Translations under genes and position numbers: made by a program
Notes under the pieces: generated by a model
What the model was told of the DNA's origin: nothing
The model's input: the letters and a program-made list of their open reading frames with translations, nothing else
The model's database searches: none
Shown: piece by piece, positions 21,536-31,440 of the stretch
How positions within the stretch are numbered: position 1 is the stretch's first letter
Layout of the letters: each line of letters begins with the position of its first letter
Source of the DNA: Closterium sp. Naga37s-1
Taxonomy: Eukaryota > Streptophyta > Zygnematophyceae > Desmidiales > Closteriaceae
Assembly: GCA_947471745.1 (NCBI GenBank)
Contig: CANJKZ010000952.1
Span: 1,966,001-2,030,000, forward strand
DNA: 64,000 nt
Direction of reading: 5' to 3'

Positions 21536-24500
21536 TCAAGAAGTGAGCAAGTGAGGCCAAGTGGGCACAAGGCCTAGAACAGTACAGAAACGCTGATGAT
21601 CACAAGGCTGAAGTGCCTTGGTGAAGATATCAGCAGTGTTGGCCCGAGTGACCACGTAAGCAAGACGAAGCTGACCATGCTGCTGCAGCTCTCGAGCAAG
21701 GAAGTAGCGCAGAGCGATCTGCTTCGTTCTGTGCTCCAGTCTGTGCTCCTGACACGAGGCAATCATGTCCTTGTTGTCGACGTACAGAACTGGAGGAGAA
21801 CGAGGCGGCTCTCCCAGGTCGGTCAGCAGGTAGGTGAGCCAGCGTAACTCCTGTGCAGCCATGGCCCCTGCGTAGATCTCAGCCTCACAACTGGAGCTGA
21901 GAACAGAAGACGAGCGGGTAGACCGTCACGAAACAGAGCCAGAGCCAAGGCTGAAAGTGTAACCCTGTGACGACCACTGCGTAGCCAAGTCGTCAGCCCA
22001 GGAAGCGTCTGCGTGACCAGTGAAGACAACTCGAGCCCGTCCTCCAAGCACGAGCCCCATGCCCGACGTACTGCACAAGTAGCGCAACACCCTCTTAGCG
22101 GCATCCATGTGCTCCTTCCGGTGTCTCCCAGGAGCAACATAGCGTGCAAGAATGCTAAGAGGGTAGGCAAGGTCAGGTCGAGTGCAGGTCATCAGGTACA
22201 TGAGGCACCCCACAAGCTTTGGATACGGGCCACTCGGCTCTACGGACTCGTCCGAAGGTGGAGCTGAGAGCGAGTGACCGGTAGGCAGAGGAGTGGATTG
22301 TGGCGAGGAGTACGTGAAGCGGAAGCGCTGAAGGACCTGCTGCACCATGTGTGACTGAGTCAAGGTAATGGTGCGCTGTGCTCTGTCCCGGGTGATCTGC
22401 AAGCCAAGATAGCTGCGCAGCTCACCCAGGTCTGTGCACGTGTGTCTCTTCTGCAGCTCCGACTTCACGTGGGCGAGTCCCTCAGTGTCAGCAGTAGCAA
22501 AGACCAAGTCGTCGACGTACACGAGGACGTAGAACGGCGGCAGAGAGGTGTCGGTGCGTAGAAACAACGACGGGTCAGCAGTGGAAGGAGCAAACCCAAG
22601 AGCCGCAAGTGTCGTCCTCAGTGTGTCGTGCCACTCACGGGGCGCCTGGCGGAGACCGTAGACTGGCCACCGGAGGCTCCACTGGGTACCAGCAGGAAAC
22701 GACCCAGTGAAGCCAGGTGGGCGGCGCAGCCAGATCTCCTCGTGCAGACTGCCCTGTAGGAAGGCTGTGCTGAAGTCAAGAGAGTGAAGCTCGTAGTCAC
22801 GCTGAGCGGCGACGTGCAGCAGAACCCGAAGAGTGGTCATCTTCGGGGTAGGGGAGAAGGTCTGGAAGAAGTCAACTCCCTCACGCTGACTGAAGCCTCG
22901 TGCAACGTAACACGCCTTGAAGACAGGCGGAGAACCCGGCCGCCGCTTCACCCTGAAAATCCACATGCCACTGACGATGTTCGCCCCAGGTGGGGGAACC
23001 TCGTCGACGTAGGTGCCTGTGAACTTCCAGGAAGCCATCTCTGCGTCCATGGCTGTCTGCCACTGAGAGGAGTAGGGACCCTCTATCGCCTCTGCGTAAG
23101 AGCGCGGGGTCAGGATGTCTGGTGCATCCGGGTCTCCCTCAGGGGCAAGCAGCATGGACACGAGATGAGGTAAAGCAGCGGCAAAGCACTCAAACTCCTC
23201 CTGTCTGTCCTCAAGGACGTCCGTGCCAAGAGCACACTCACCCCCAACGGACGGAGGACAGACAGACTCAGACTCAGCAACAAGACTAGCAGCGTAGTCT
23301 AGACGACAGGCGGCAGCAAAGTCAACAAGCTCAGCAACTAGGGCAGACGCAGCAGTGGACTCAAACGAAGGGTCAGTGATAACAGTAGCGAGAAGACGCG
23401 TGACAGTAGGACTGGCAGCACGAGCACGGTCTGACGGCGGGTCAGCAAGGTCAGGAAGAGAGGACGTAGGAGGAGACGACAGAGGGACACGCTGAGGAGC
23501 AGTGGAAGGACGAAGTGCCATCTGGTGTGTGCCTGGGACAGCAGGAGGACGCTGACGCGGAACACGAGGACAAGTGCGGACAGCTCGAATAGGCGACGCA
23601 GGACGAGACTCAGGCGACGCAGGACGAGACTCAGGCTCACGACGCTCCGTAAGACCTCTAGTCGGCCCTGATTAAGGAGAAGAACCAGGCAGTGGGGAGG
23701 CTGGCTGTAGCTATGACTGCGACTGGTCAGGCGGTGGACTCAGTAAGGGAAGAGGAGGACCAGTAGAAGGCGGGAGGCCAAGAACCTGCTGAAAGAGCGG
23801 AACGTAGTACGGCCGCGCAGCGTTTCCAGAAACTGCAGAGACAGCACCAGTACCCCCAGCTCCAGGGTCTCCAGCTCCAACTCCCGCAGCACCACCAGCT
23901 CCAGCACCTCCAGCAGCTCCAGCTCCAGTACCTCCAGTACGAGCACCTCCGGCACCAGCGGCTCCAGCACCAGCAGCACCTCCAGCTCCAGCAGCTCCAG
24001 TACCCCCAGTACGAGCACCTCCGGGACCAGCGGCTCTAGCACCTCCAGCAGCTCCAGCACCAGCAGTACCTCCAGCAGCTCCAGCTCTAGCAGCAACTCG
24101 CTGGAGTCTCCAGCGGCGAGCAAACCACTCGCGCAGCTGCGGTGGAGAGAGAGGCTCACGCCGAGACGAGGCACCTGCAGGAACTCCAGCAGACTCAGCA
24201 CCCCCAGTCTCAGCAACCGCAGGCTCCGCACCCTCAGACTCAGCAACTCCAGGCTCAGCACCCCCAGACTCCACACGCGCAGGCTCAGCACCCCCAGGCT
24301 CCGCACGCTCAGGCTCAGCACCCCCAGGCTCCGCACGCTCAGGCTCAGCACCCCCAGGCTCCGCACGCTCAGGCTCAGCACCCCCAGGCTCCGCACGCTG
24401 AGGCTCAGAACCCCCAAGCTCCGCACGCTCAGGCTCAGCACCCACAGCAGCACCACCCCCAGTAGCAGCACCAGAGTCAACCGCAACCTCGACAGGCTCG

Positions 24501-26478
24501 ACAGCGTCTACCTGAGACACACCTGAGGGAGCAGGACCCTGAGGGGGGAGGGGGTCTACCGGAGGAGGACCTGGTGCAAGGAAGAGCGGCGGGGGGGGAA
24601 GCGGTGCAGTGCGGTAGGGGAAGAGACGGTAAAAGGGAACCGACTCGTCGAACGTGACGTCCTGAGAGGGCAGGACACGGCGCGAGGCGGGGTGGTAAAA
24701 CTGCCAGCCAGGCGCGTCAGGGGGGAAGCCAAGGAAGACGCAGGGAATAGCACGGGCGGAGAGCTTGTCCGCGGTAGTATCGCGGACAAAGGCACGAGAA
24801 CCCCAGACCCGAAACACTGACGCATCGCCAACCTTCCCCGTCCAACTTAGTGTGGGCGAGGTCTCCGGCAAGGAGACACGGGGCCAGAGGTTGAGCTGAT
24901 GCGCAGCGTATCGGACCGCAAACGGCCACAGAAAATGGGGGGCAGCCGCATGGACCATGGAGGTACGAGCGACCTCCATGACTAAGCCAATGCGGCGCTC
25001 AGCAATCCCATTCTGCTGCGGTGAGGCCGGGAGCGTGAACGTCTGGCGAATGCCCTTCCCACGACAAAAGTCCCGCAGAAGGTCAGAGGCAAACTCACCA
25101 CCTCTGTCAGAGTGCAGACGCACGACGGGAAAGTCCGTCCCGAACCACTCGCGGAGCTGGAGACGGGCAGCGCGGATCCAAGGGATCAAAACATCAGGGA
25201 CCTCACCCTTGGTGCGCAAGGGGAAGACCGTGGTGTAGCGCGTGTAGTCGTCAACGACCAGCAAAAAGTACCGCTCGCGGTCCTGTCCACGAACGCGGGC
25301 TGGGCCCCACACGTCCATGTGAAGGGTCTGCAGGGGAGCAGTCGTCGGGGGAAACGAAGAGGAGTGAGGAGCGGCGCGCTGCCGCCCCTCGACACAGGGA
25401 AGACAGGGAGGAGCAGGTGAGGGTGGGAGGGGAGGGAGAACCCTGGGAAGACCAGAGACAAGGACACGTCGGTGCATGCCACGAAGGCGCTGCACCGAGG
25501 GGTGACCAAGACGGTGGTGCCAGAGGACGGTCTGGTGCGACAAAGCGCGACACGAGCAGGGGGCCGCTAGCTGACCTGACGCAAACGCAGACGCAGACAC
25601 AGCTACCTGAGGGGACACAGTAGTGAGTGTGTACAGACTCGAACCAGGCGCTCGGGTGAACGTGGCCAGGTGTCGGCCAGTCCTGGAGCACATACAGTAG
25701 GTCACACGCTGACCTCCAGGAGTGAACTGGTCAACCCACGCATCGTGGAGGTCAGCTCCACTCACCAAGTTCGTAGAGAACGAGGGGAGGTGAAGACCCG
25801 ACAGTGAGCCAGACGGGACCGCCGGACACGGCAGGACCGTGGAGGAGTGCGCAAGGACTGGGCCCCCAGAGGGGTCTGCCAAGGAGACCGCAACCGGCCG
25901 ACTGAGCGGCGTGAGTGTGGTGCTGTCGCGAAAGAAGGAGCGGGAAGCACCTGAGTCAAGTGTGAAGGTATGCAAGGCCTCAGCAGGCGCAGTACCAGAG
26001 AGAGCAGACTCACCAGCACCTGGAGCAGCAGACTCACTAGCACCTAGAGCAACAGCCTCACCAGCACCTAGAGCAGGAGACTCACTGGCACCTAGAGCAG
26101 CAGCCTCACCAGCACCTAGAGCAGCAGACTCTATACCTGGGTCAGGCGGTACACACAGGTAACAGGCACCCTCAGCACTAGTAAGCAATGCATACATGGC
26201 AATGAGGATAGCATCATAGTCAAGAGCAAAGATATCCACCCTCTGCCTAAGCAGCTCCAGCCAGTCGGGGAGCTCAGCCTCGTCGCCAAACTCGGTACGC
26301 CAGGCGTCGCTCAGACAGGCGAAGCAGCGGGACTGTGTGTGACCATGCGTCCCACAAGTCTGACCAGCCCGATCACCTGTGCGAATGACGTACGGGCACC
26401 GAACAGTACTCGGAGACGACCCACGCTGGTAAAGCCACTCACGAAGCTGCCGGAGCGTGAGGGACTCACGCGGACGTC
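21536..26478 (-). pseudogene. pol: Copia-4 gag-pol polyprotein, one register with three in-frame stops
   Basis: Coding can be read from about 26478. A Cys/His-rich segment at about 26300-26420 (GQTCGTHGHTQSRCFAC) comes first, then protease near 25950 (FTLDSGASRSFF), GAG-pre-integrase near 25530 (VLWHHRLGHPS), integrase 25340-24850 with all catalytic blocks (DVWGP, DDYTRY, HSDRGGEF, QNGIAERR), a repetitive linker (EPGGAEPERA repeats, Gly/Ala repeats), RT 23080-22300 (YVDDLVFA) and RNase H to 21536 (SCEAEIYAG, TKQIALRYF). Stops: TAG 23711-23713, TAA 23672-23674 and TGA 21926-21928, where Copia-1 has sense codons for the first two. All frames stay in register across the stops, so only three base changes separate it from an open frame. 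The apparent start at 26239 is GTG, and the frame is open upstream of it. Confidence 0.9.
24195..24470 (-). repeat. 30-bp tandem repeats coding for the EPGGAEPERA linker
   Basis: Imperfect 30-bp units built on CCGCACGCTCAGGCTCAGCACCCCCAGGCT-type sequence, about eight to nine copies, code for GGAEPERAEP repeats between integrase and RT. Period 30 keeps the frame. Copia-1 has only a few of these units, so the array has changed in number. Confidence 0.85.
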
Positions 26479-26502
26479 GCTAGAGCTGCATCTGGCCACC
26501 GC

Positions 26503-26683
26503 CAGTAGCAGCAGTAGCAGCAGTAGCAGCACTAGCAGTAGTAACAGCTGTAGCAGTAGTAGTAGCAGTAGCAGCAGTAGCAGTAGTAGCAGCAGTAGCA
26601 GCAGTAGCAGTAGTAACAGCTGTAGCAGCAGTAGTAGCAGTAGCAGCAGTAGCAGCAGTAACAGCAGTAGTAGCAGTAGCAGC
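26503..26683. repeat. AGC/AGT trinucleotide microsatellite in the Copia-4 leader
   Basis: About 60 trinucleotides of CAG and TAG type in mixed order. It creates long artificial frames of Leu, Ser or Tyr-Cys on both strands, which are not genes. It lies between leader and coding region of Copia-4. Confidence 0.95.
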
Positions 26684-26699
26684 ACGGGCAGGGCTGCGC

Positions 26700-27530
26700 G
26701 GGCCAATAGGGCAGGGCTGCGCAGCTCGGCAGAGCGGCGCGGCTCAGCTGGGCGGCTCGGCCCGGCTGGGCGGCGCGGCTCGGCTGGGCGGCGCGGCTCA
26801 GCTGGGCGGTGCGGCTTGGCAGGCAGGCCGGCGCAGCAGGCAGGCAGGCAGACAGGCGCGGCAGCGCGCTTGTAAGGCAGGCGCGCGGGTAGCGCGGGTA
26901 GGGCAGGTGCTCACCAGGGGCGAGTAGGGCAGGTGCCACTGGCGGCGGTAGGCAGGCGCGCGACTGGCGCGGGTAGGGCAGGCGCGCGGGTCCCCCAGGG
27001 CGCCGCGACGGGCGACGGGATGGCGGGGAGGGGGGGGGGGGGGGGGCGCGCGCGGGTCCCCCAAGGCGCCGCGACGGGTGACGGGATGACGGAGGGAGGC
27101 GCGTGCGGGTCCCCCAGGGCGCCGCGACTGGCGACGGGATAGGGCAGGCGCTCGACGGGCGGCTGCAGGTGCTCGACGGCGGGAAGAGCAGGGCCGCGAC
27201 GGCGGGTAGAGCAGGTCCGCGACGGCGGGTAGGGCAGGGCCGCGACGGCGGGTAGGGCAGGGCCGTGACGGGCGGGTAGGGCCTGGCCGCGACGAACAGG
27301 TAGGGCAGGGCCGCGGCGCGGCGCGCAGGCAGGGCAGAGGCGTGCGGCGCTGCGCGCAGGCAGGGCAGGCGCGGCGACGCGACGCGCGGGCAGGGCAGGG
27401 CGCGCTGCAGCAGGCGGCATGCAACTCAGCAGGGCGCGCTGCAGCAGGCGGCGCGCAACTCAGCAGGGCGCGCTGCAGCAAGCGGCGCGCGGGCAAAGCA
27501 GGGCAGGGCAGGGCAGTACGACGTGATCAC
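26700..27530 (-). repeat. GC-rich low-complexity leader of Copia-4
   Basis: Repeats of GGGCAGGGCCGCGACGGCGGGTA type, a run of 17 G at 27030-27046, and three direct copies of CGCCGCGACGGGCGACGGGAT (about 27001, 27065, 27121). No capsid-like protein can be read. Copia-3 has the same kind of CCCTGCC-rich leader at 15440-15800, but there it is followed by a capsid region. Frames such as 26798-27496 are artefacts of base composition. Confidence 0.75.
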
Positions 27531-27596
27531 AGTGGCCCGACGGGTGGGGTAGCGCTACTTGGTGGGCCCTAAGAGATCGGTCCTAGGCTAGGACCT

Positions 27597-27608
27597 GCTC
27601 TGATACCA
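27597..27608 (-). other. Copia-4 primer-binding site (initiator Met tRNA type)
   Basis: The minus strand reads TGGTATCAGAGC next to the 5' LTR, continuing AGGTCC. This is the usual copia primer site, complementary to the 3' end of initiator tRNA-Met. Confidence 0.92.
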
Positions 27609-27738
27609 TGTCAGAAGAATGAAACAGGAATGGATGAACTAGCAGCAATGTGGGTACAATTAGGAAACCTAATTGGGTTGTACCCCATATGGGCTACCCC
27701 ACTACAGCCTACACAAGCTATAGCATATAAGTTTGACA
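27609..27738 (-). repeat. Copia-4 5' LTR (130 bp)
   Basis: Partner of 21176-21306. Flanked on the right by ACTCC (27739-27743), after which Gypsy-1 sequence resumes. Confidence 0.93.
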
Positions 27739-27743
27739 ACTCC

Positions 27744-28557
27744 TGCAGGAAGATCATATGGCATGATGTCCTTGTATTCCTCTAACACCTTCTGTATTGC
27801 TGCAGGTAGCTCTGAGTTCGGCTTCTCCTCCTCTGCTGCCATTACTAGCGCCAGGTAACCCGTGTTACTCTTGTTCACCATTCACTCGAACTGTGCAAAT
27901 GTCGCCTCGGGAATATCCCCTGTATCCGTCCAGCTTCGCAGCTCCACACACTTCCCGTTGTTGTAGATGCTGGCCTTCCGGTTGACCCAATCAATCTCGG
28001 GGTTGAACCGCTTAAGAAAATCTCGCCCCAAGATGAAATCTAGGCCCTTGATGTTCGTGACCAGTAGCGTAGGCCTCCACCTCAGCGCCCCTATTTGCAA
28101 CTGTAGAGTAGACCCGCAGTGGATGGGTAGCTTGCTGCCGTCCACCATCGTTGCCATAAACTGGGTCTCCTCCAATATTGATGTTATTGAAATATTTTTT
28201 TATCAAAAAATGTTCTTGCTTTACCATCTTCAGCAGAACTGGCACTAAGTGGTAAAATTAGGTATGGACCAATATGTAAACTTACAATAGACTCATCGAT
28301 GTCACGACCCATAGGATAAAACCTGATCGCAGGCCTTCAATTTATTTGGTGGAATTTTAAATCAAAAGTTTTTTTTCTTGTCGTTTTTATTAACAATCCC
28401 CCCCCCCCCCCCCCCCTAGTACGGCCATAGATTACTTCTAATCATGCTCCTACATAGTCATGAAATGCATACTATCAGCTTTCTTTATATGACAGAAAGA
28501 TAACTTGGAGGTACACTCTAACTTTCGATGACTCCCCAATTTTTTCCAACGTCCCGC
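27744..28557 (-). pseudogene. Gypsy-1 protease fragment, split by a ~355-bp insertion
   Basis: 27882-28172 reads EETQFMATMVDGSKLPIH, LQIGALRWRPTLLVTNIKGL and FILGRDFLKRFNPEIDW, the second half of the retropepsin region. After Copia-4 is removed it continues into RT. 28173 to about 28530 is foreign AT-rich sequence, and 28531-28557 again matches the protease (the CDRGTLEKIG region) up to the start of Gypsy-2. Nonfunctional. Confidence 0.82.
28173..28530. other. Unidentified ~355-bp AT-rich insertion with a run of 19 C
   Basis: Boundaries come from comparison with Gypsy-2 at 30750-30775: the protease sequence stops after GGGTCTCCTC and resumes near GATGACTCCCC. The insert has no coding capacity, no clear terminal repeats and a C-run at 28398-28416. 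It could be a small non-autonomous element or filler DNA; no family recognised. Confidence 0.6.
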
Positions 28558-28920
28558 TGTGAGAGTACAACGGCTTATGCTAGCTTTGCTAGCTTGCCTG
28601 GACTTTAGTATGCTATTACTAGCTTAGGTTCTATTTATCATGCATAGATATGCTTGATTTCCTAGGTTAGGTGCATTCCTATATGTTATTATAGTTATAG
28701 CACCGAACCAGGTTACGTGTACCGAACTCAAGCCTTTTCGGTTCCCACCGAATTGCTTTCTACCGAGTTTGGGAAGGTTCTGTTCGGGACGCTTCACGAC
28801 CCTCAGAACATTCGCGTAACACCTGGGTTATCTGCCTTTGTGTCGAGCCTATATATAGCCTCGCCTTGTACCTAGGTGGATCATTCAATAGATTTCTCTT
28901 TCCTGAACCAGATCCTCACA
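28558..28920 (+). repeat. Gypsy-2 5' LTR
   Basis: Starts TGTGAGAGTACAAC, ends AGATCCTCACA, and is followed by CTTGGTAATCAGAGC. A TATATATAG motif near 28850 could serve as TATA box, with transcription starting near CTCGCC. Confidence 0.9.
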
Positions 28921-28922
28921 CT

Positions 28923-28935
28923 TGGTAATCAGAGC
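28923..28935 (+). other. Gypsy-2 primer-binding site
   Basis: TGGTAATCAGAGC lies two bases past the LTR. It resembles the initiator-Met site TGGTATCAGAGC with one extra A. Gypsy-1 has the identical 13 bases at 52281-52293 on the minus strand, so the extra A is a family feature, not decay. Confidence 0.75.
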
Positions 28936-29039
28936 GGGGTTAGACGCGAGGTCTTCAACCGCTTAAAACCGGCCTTAAAAAACCGCGGGGGCGATGACAA
29001 AAGCGCCGATAAGGGTATGTAATACCAGTTCCGCGCAAT

Positions 29040-30305
29040 TTGTCTAAGTCCCCCTCGATCCGGTTTTCGAACACCCCTCAGGATTATTGGCAAAAAAGTT
29101 GGAATTTCGACCGTCAGATCGATTCGAATCTCAACGGCCCAGAGAAGTTCGCCCAAAAAAAATGGAATTTGGAGCGTCGGATCGAGTTTCTGCTCAACGG
29201 CCGAGATCGGACGCGAATTTCGACTAAGGGAGAATTGCGCGACGTACAGAAACATTGCTCGTCGATTCTACAGTCAATTCGACTAGCAGTATGTCGACCA
29301 GCACCTAGAATTCATTTATTTTTCGTCGCACATCTTCCTGTAAATCGCCAAATGGAGGGAAATAGATATAATTTCGTATGGGAAATCGCGGAGTTACGAG
29401 CCGAGCATGAGAAGATACGTGCGGCGCTCCTACGACTCGAAAAACTCCTTGCGAACCAGTCGGCAACCGCCACAGCAGCAGCGAATGCAGCAGCGATAGC
29501 AGCAGCGAATGCAGCAACGACAGCAGCAGGAGCAGCAGCAGCAACAGCAGCGGCGACACCGACAATTGTACCTGCGACAACGGCAGCAGCTACAGTTAAC
29601 CTCAAAGCAGTGAAGCCAAGGCTACCGGAGGCGTTCGATCCTATAGTTAAAGGGAGCGACGTTCGTCGATTCGTAGCTGAACTCGAAATTTACTTCGAAG
29701 CCGTTGGATGCACGACCCCCACCCAAGACGCGATGCGCATACGGCTCGCAGCAACACTGTTACGTGGCCCAGCTCTAGGGTGGATCAACAACAAATTTGT
29801 CCAAGGCGAAGGGACGTGGACGCAGTTTCGGGCAGCACTGATCGAACAGTTCGATGCGTTGAACAGTAGCTACTACGGAACACGACGCAACAAGCCAAAT
29901 AGTGGCATGGAGCGATCGGCACCACCCACGACTGCCGACCAGATGGAGAACGACAAGGACGATGCGAAGCAGCGGCTAGCAAACAACGAGACGTGCGAAT
30001 TTTGCGGCGCTACAGGACATCGTATCTTGGCGTGTTGGAAAATGAAGAAAAGACGTGCGGAGCTGAAGGGCAAGAACAGTGCGGCACCCCCGAAGCAGAA
30101 AACGGACAACGTGGCAACTTCGGAGGGGGCGAAAGAAGGAGAATATGATGGAGCGAATTTAAAATGTCACGACCAGCCGGCACCAGGGGAAATTGCCGAG
30201 ACAAAAGGAGACTCCGCGAAACAAGACCCTGCACCGACCGGGAAACTCCAGCCGTACACCTCGACAAGTAAGAATATTACTTCTCGGTATTCAAGCCTTT
30301 ATTAA
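29040..30305 (+). CDS. gag: Gypsy-2 Gag with CCHC zinc knuckle
   Basis: Frame of 421 residues coding for the structural protein of virus-like particles. The likely native start is the Met near residue 105 (29353, MEGNRYNFVWEIAELRAE), because the sequence before it resembles the 5' leader shared with Gypsy-1. Features: a coiled-coil-like segment (AELRAEHEKIRAALLRLEKL), an Ala/Thr-rich stretch, a capsid region (DVRRFVAELEIYFEAVG, AATLLRGPALGWI) and a zinc knuckle CEFCGATGHRILAC near 29995-30036. Compared with Gypsy-1, a segment after FRAALIEQFDALN is missing, and the C-terminal link to protease is shifted (stop at 30303-30305). Not part of a working polyprotein. Confidence 0.82.
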   Translation: MSKSPSIRFSNTPQDYWQKSWNFDRQIDSNLNGPEKFAQKKWNLERRIEFLLNGRDRTRISTKGELRDVQKHCSSILQSIRLAVCRPAPRIHLFFVAHLPVNRQMEGNRYNFVWEIAELRAEHEKIRAALLRLEKLLANQSATATAAANAAAIAAANAATTAAGAAAATAAATPTIVPATTAAATVNLKAVKPRLPEAFDPIVKGSDVRRFVAELEIYFEAVGCTTPTQDAMRIRLAATLLRGPALGWINNKFVQGEGTWTQFRAALIEQFDALNSSYYGTRRNKPNSGMERSAPPTTADQMENDKDDAKQRLANNETCEFCGATGHRILACWKMKKRRAELKGKNSAAPPKQKTDNVATSEGAKEGEYDGANLKCHDQPAPGEIAETKGDSAKQDPAPTGKLQPYTSTSKNITSRYSSLY

Positions 30306-30339
30306 GGGAGAGTAAGAAATTAAACCGGTACCGGGTAAT

Positions 30340-30900
30340 ATGGGGACCCCATTCCGGAGCGTTGATAAGGGTCGAGCGTTCCGAGGAGTTAATATTCTCT
30401 CCCAGCAGCACTGTTTAAAGGCTCCCCGCCGTTCCCCACAGGAGAAGCCTACACAGCAGCAAAGGCTTAGGGGAAGGTTCCAGGCACAGGAGAAGCTGTA
30501 CCAGCCTCGGATAAATCATTCTAACCCTACTCAGGTGAAACCTGATATTGAGTCAGCAGATTCGAGCGCAGGACCTAAGGACGATATATTTGACGTGCCC
30601 TATGATCCTGTAAGCAAGACCATCTACAGATACTCGGCGCAGCAGCAGCCACTACTCCTCGAGGTGATCTGCAACGGGCGACGCCTCCAGGCACTAGTGG
30701 ACAGTGATGCGTCCCACTCGGTGTGCGACCGCGGAACGTTGGAGAAAATCGGAGAATCCTCAGAGGAGACCCAGTTTACAGCAACAATGGTGGACGGTAC
30801 GAAGCTTCCCATCCACGGCGAGACAACATTGCAGCTGCAGATAGGGGCGTTGAGGTGGAAGCCGACATTGCCGATCACGAACATCAAGGGATTATCACGG
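30340..30900 (+). pseudogene. Gypsy-2 protease, cut off by a deletion
   Basis: Reads VPYDPVSKTIYRYS, then the aspartic protease site as ALVDSDASHSVCDR, where Gypsy-1 and the family have DSG; the Gly to Asp change alone would disable it. It continues FTATMVDGTKLPIHG and LQIGALRWKP, then breaks off after TNIKG near 30893. Confidence 0.85.
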
Positions 30901-31440
30901 ATGCAATTTGCAGCCCATCGCCTACCTCAGTAAGAAGCTACACGGAGCAGAACTGAATTACCCAATCCATGACAAGGAAGCCTTAGCGATAGTCACAGCC
31001 TTCAAGGCGTCGAGGTGTTACTTAGAGGGAGCCAAGACTACAGTCTACACCGATCACTGCAGTCTCAAATACCTGAAGTCGCAGCCGACGCTCTCACGAC
31101 GATAGGTGTGGTGGGTGGACTTCTTGGAAACTCACTTTGATTACGACTTCATCTACAAGCCCGGGCTACACAGCAAAGCAGACGTGTTGAGCCGCCCCGG
31201 ACATGTAGCAGGCATCCAGCTCGACAGGATGAACCCTCTACTCAAGGGTCTATTCCAACATGGGTACTCCGTGGAAGCAGAAATTGCAATGGCACAAAAC
31301 CAGAAGCTGTTAAAGTGGGAGAAAGACTGAGCTGTAAGGAAGGGAACAAGAAATATTTGGGTACCGAACTATGCCCCGCTCCGACAAATTCTACTGGAGG
31401 AGTTTCACGACGTACAGTACGCGGGACATTTCGGGAGCAA
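30901..31440 (+). pseudogene. Gypsy-2 RNase H and integrase zinc-finger region
   Basis: Starts inside RNase H (LQPIAYLSKKLHGAELNYPI, YTDHCSLKYLKS), directly joined to protease; RT and the first half of RNase H, more than 1 kb, are deleted. In-frame stops are TAG 31103-31105 and TGA 31328-31330, with the frame preserved across both. The integrase HHCC finger begins near 31395 (EEFHDVQYAGHFGSNK). Confidence 0.85.

Larger units (their letters stand above)
21176..27738 (-). mobile_element. Copia-4, full-length Ty1/copia element inserted in Gypsy-1, TSD ACTCC
   Basis: Terminal repeats 21176-21306 and 27609-27738 start TGTCAGAAGAATG and end AGTTTGACA on the plus strand, and differ by one substitution and one indel. 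Target duplication ACTCC lies at 21171-21175 and 27739-27743. Removing the element rejoins Gypsy-1 between protease and RT in the segment coding for DLPAG then [10 protein letters not shown]. Primer site, a low-complexity leader, a long gag-pol frame, RNase H and PPT are present. It is the least diverged insertion in the window. It carries three in-frame stops and no recognisable capsid domain. Confidence 0.95.

Noticed and set aside
26311..26875. Long Leu- or Ser-only frames on both strands
   Set aside because: They are translations of the AGC/AGT microsatellite in the Copia-4 leader.
26798..27496. Possible Ala/Arg/Pro-rich protein on the minus strand
   Set aside because: Same low-complexity leader type as Copia-3; overlapping frames equally open.
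27590..27612. tRNA gene (sequence resembles a tRNA 3' end)
   Set aside because: Only the 12-base primer-binding complement next to an LTR; no cloverleaf.
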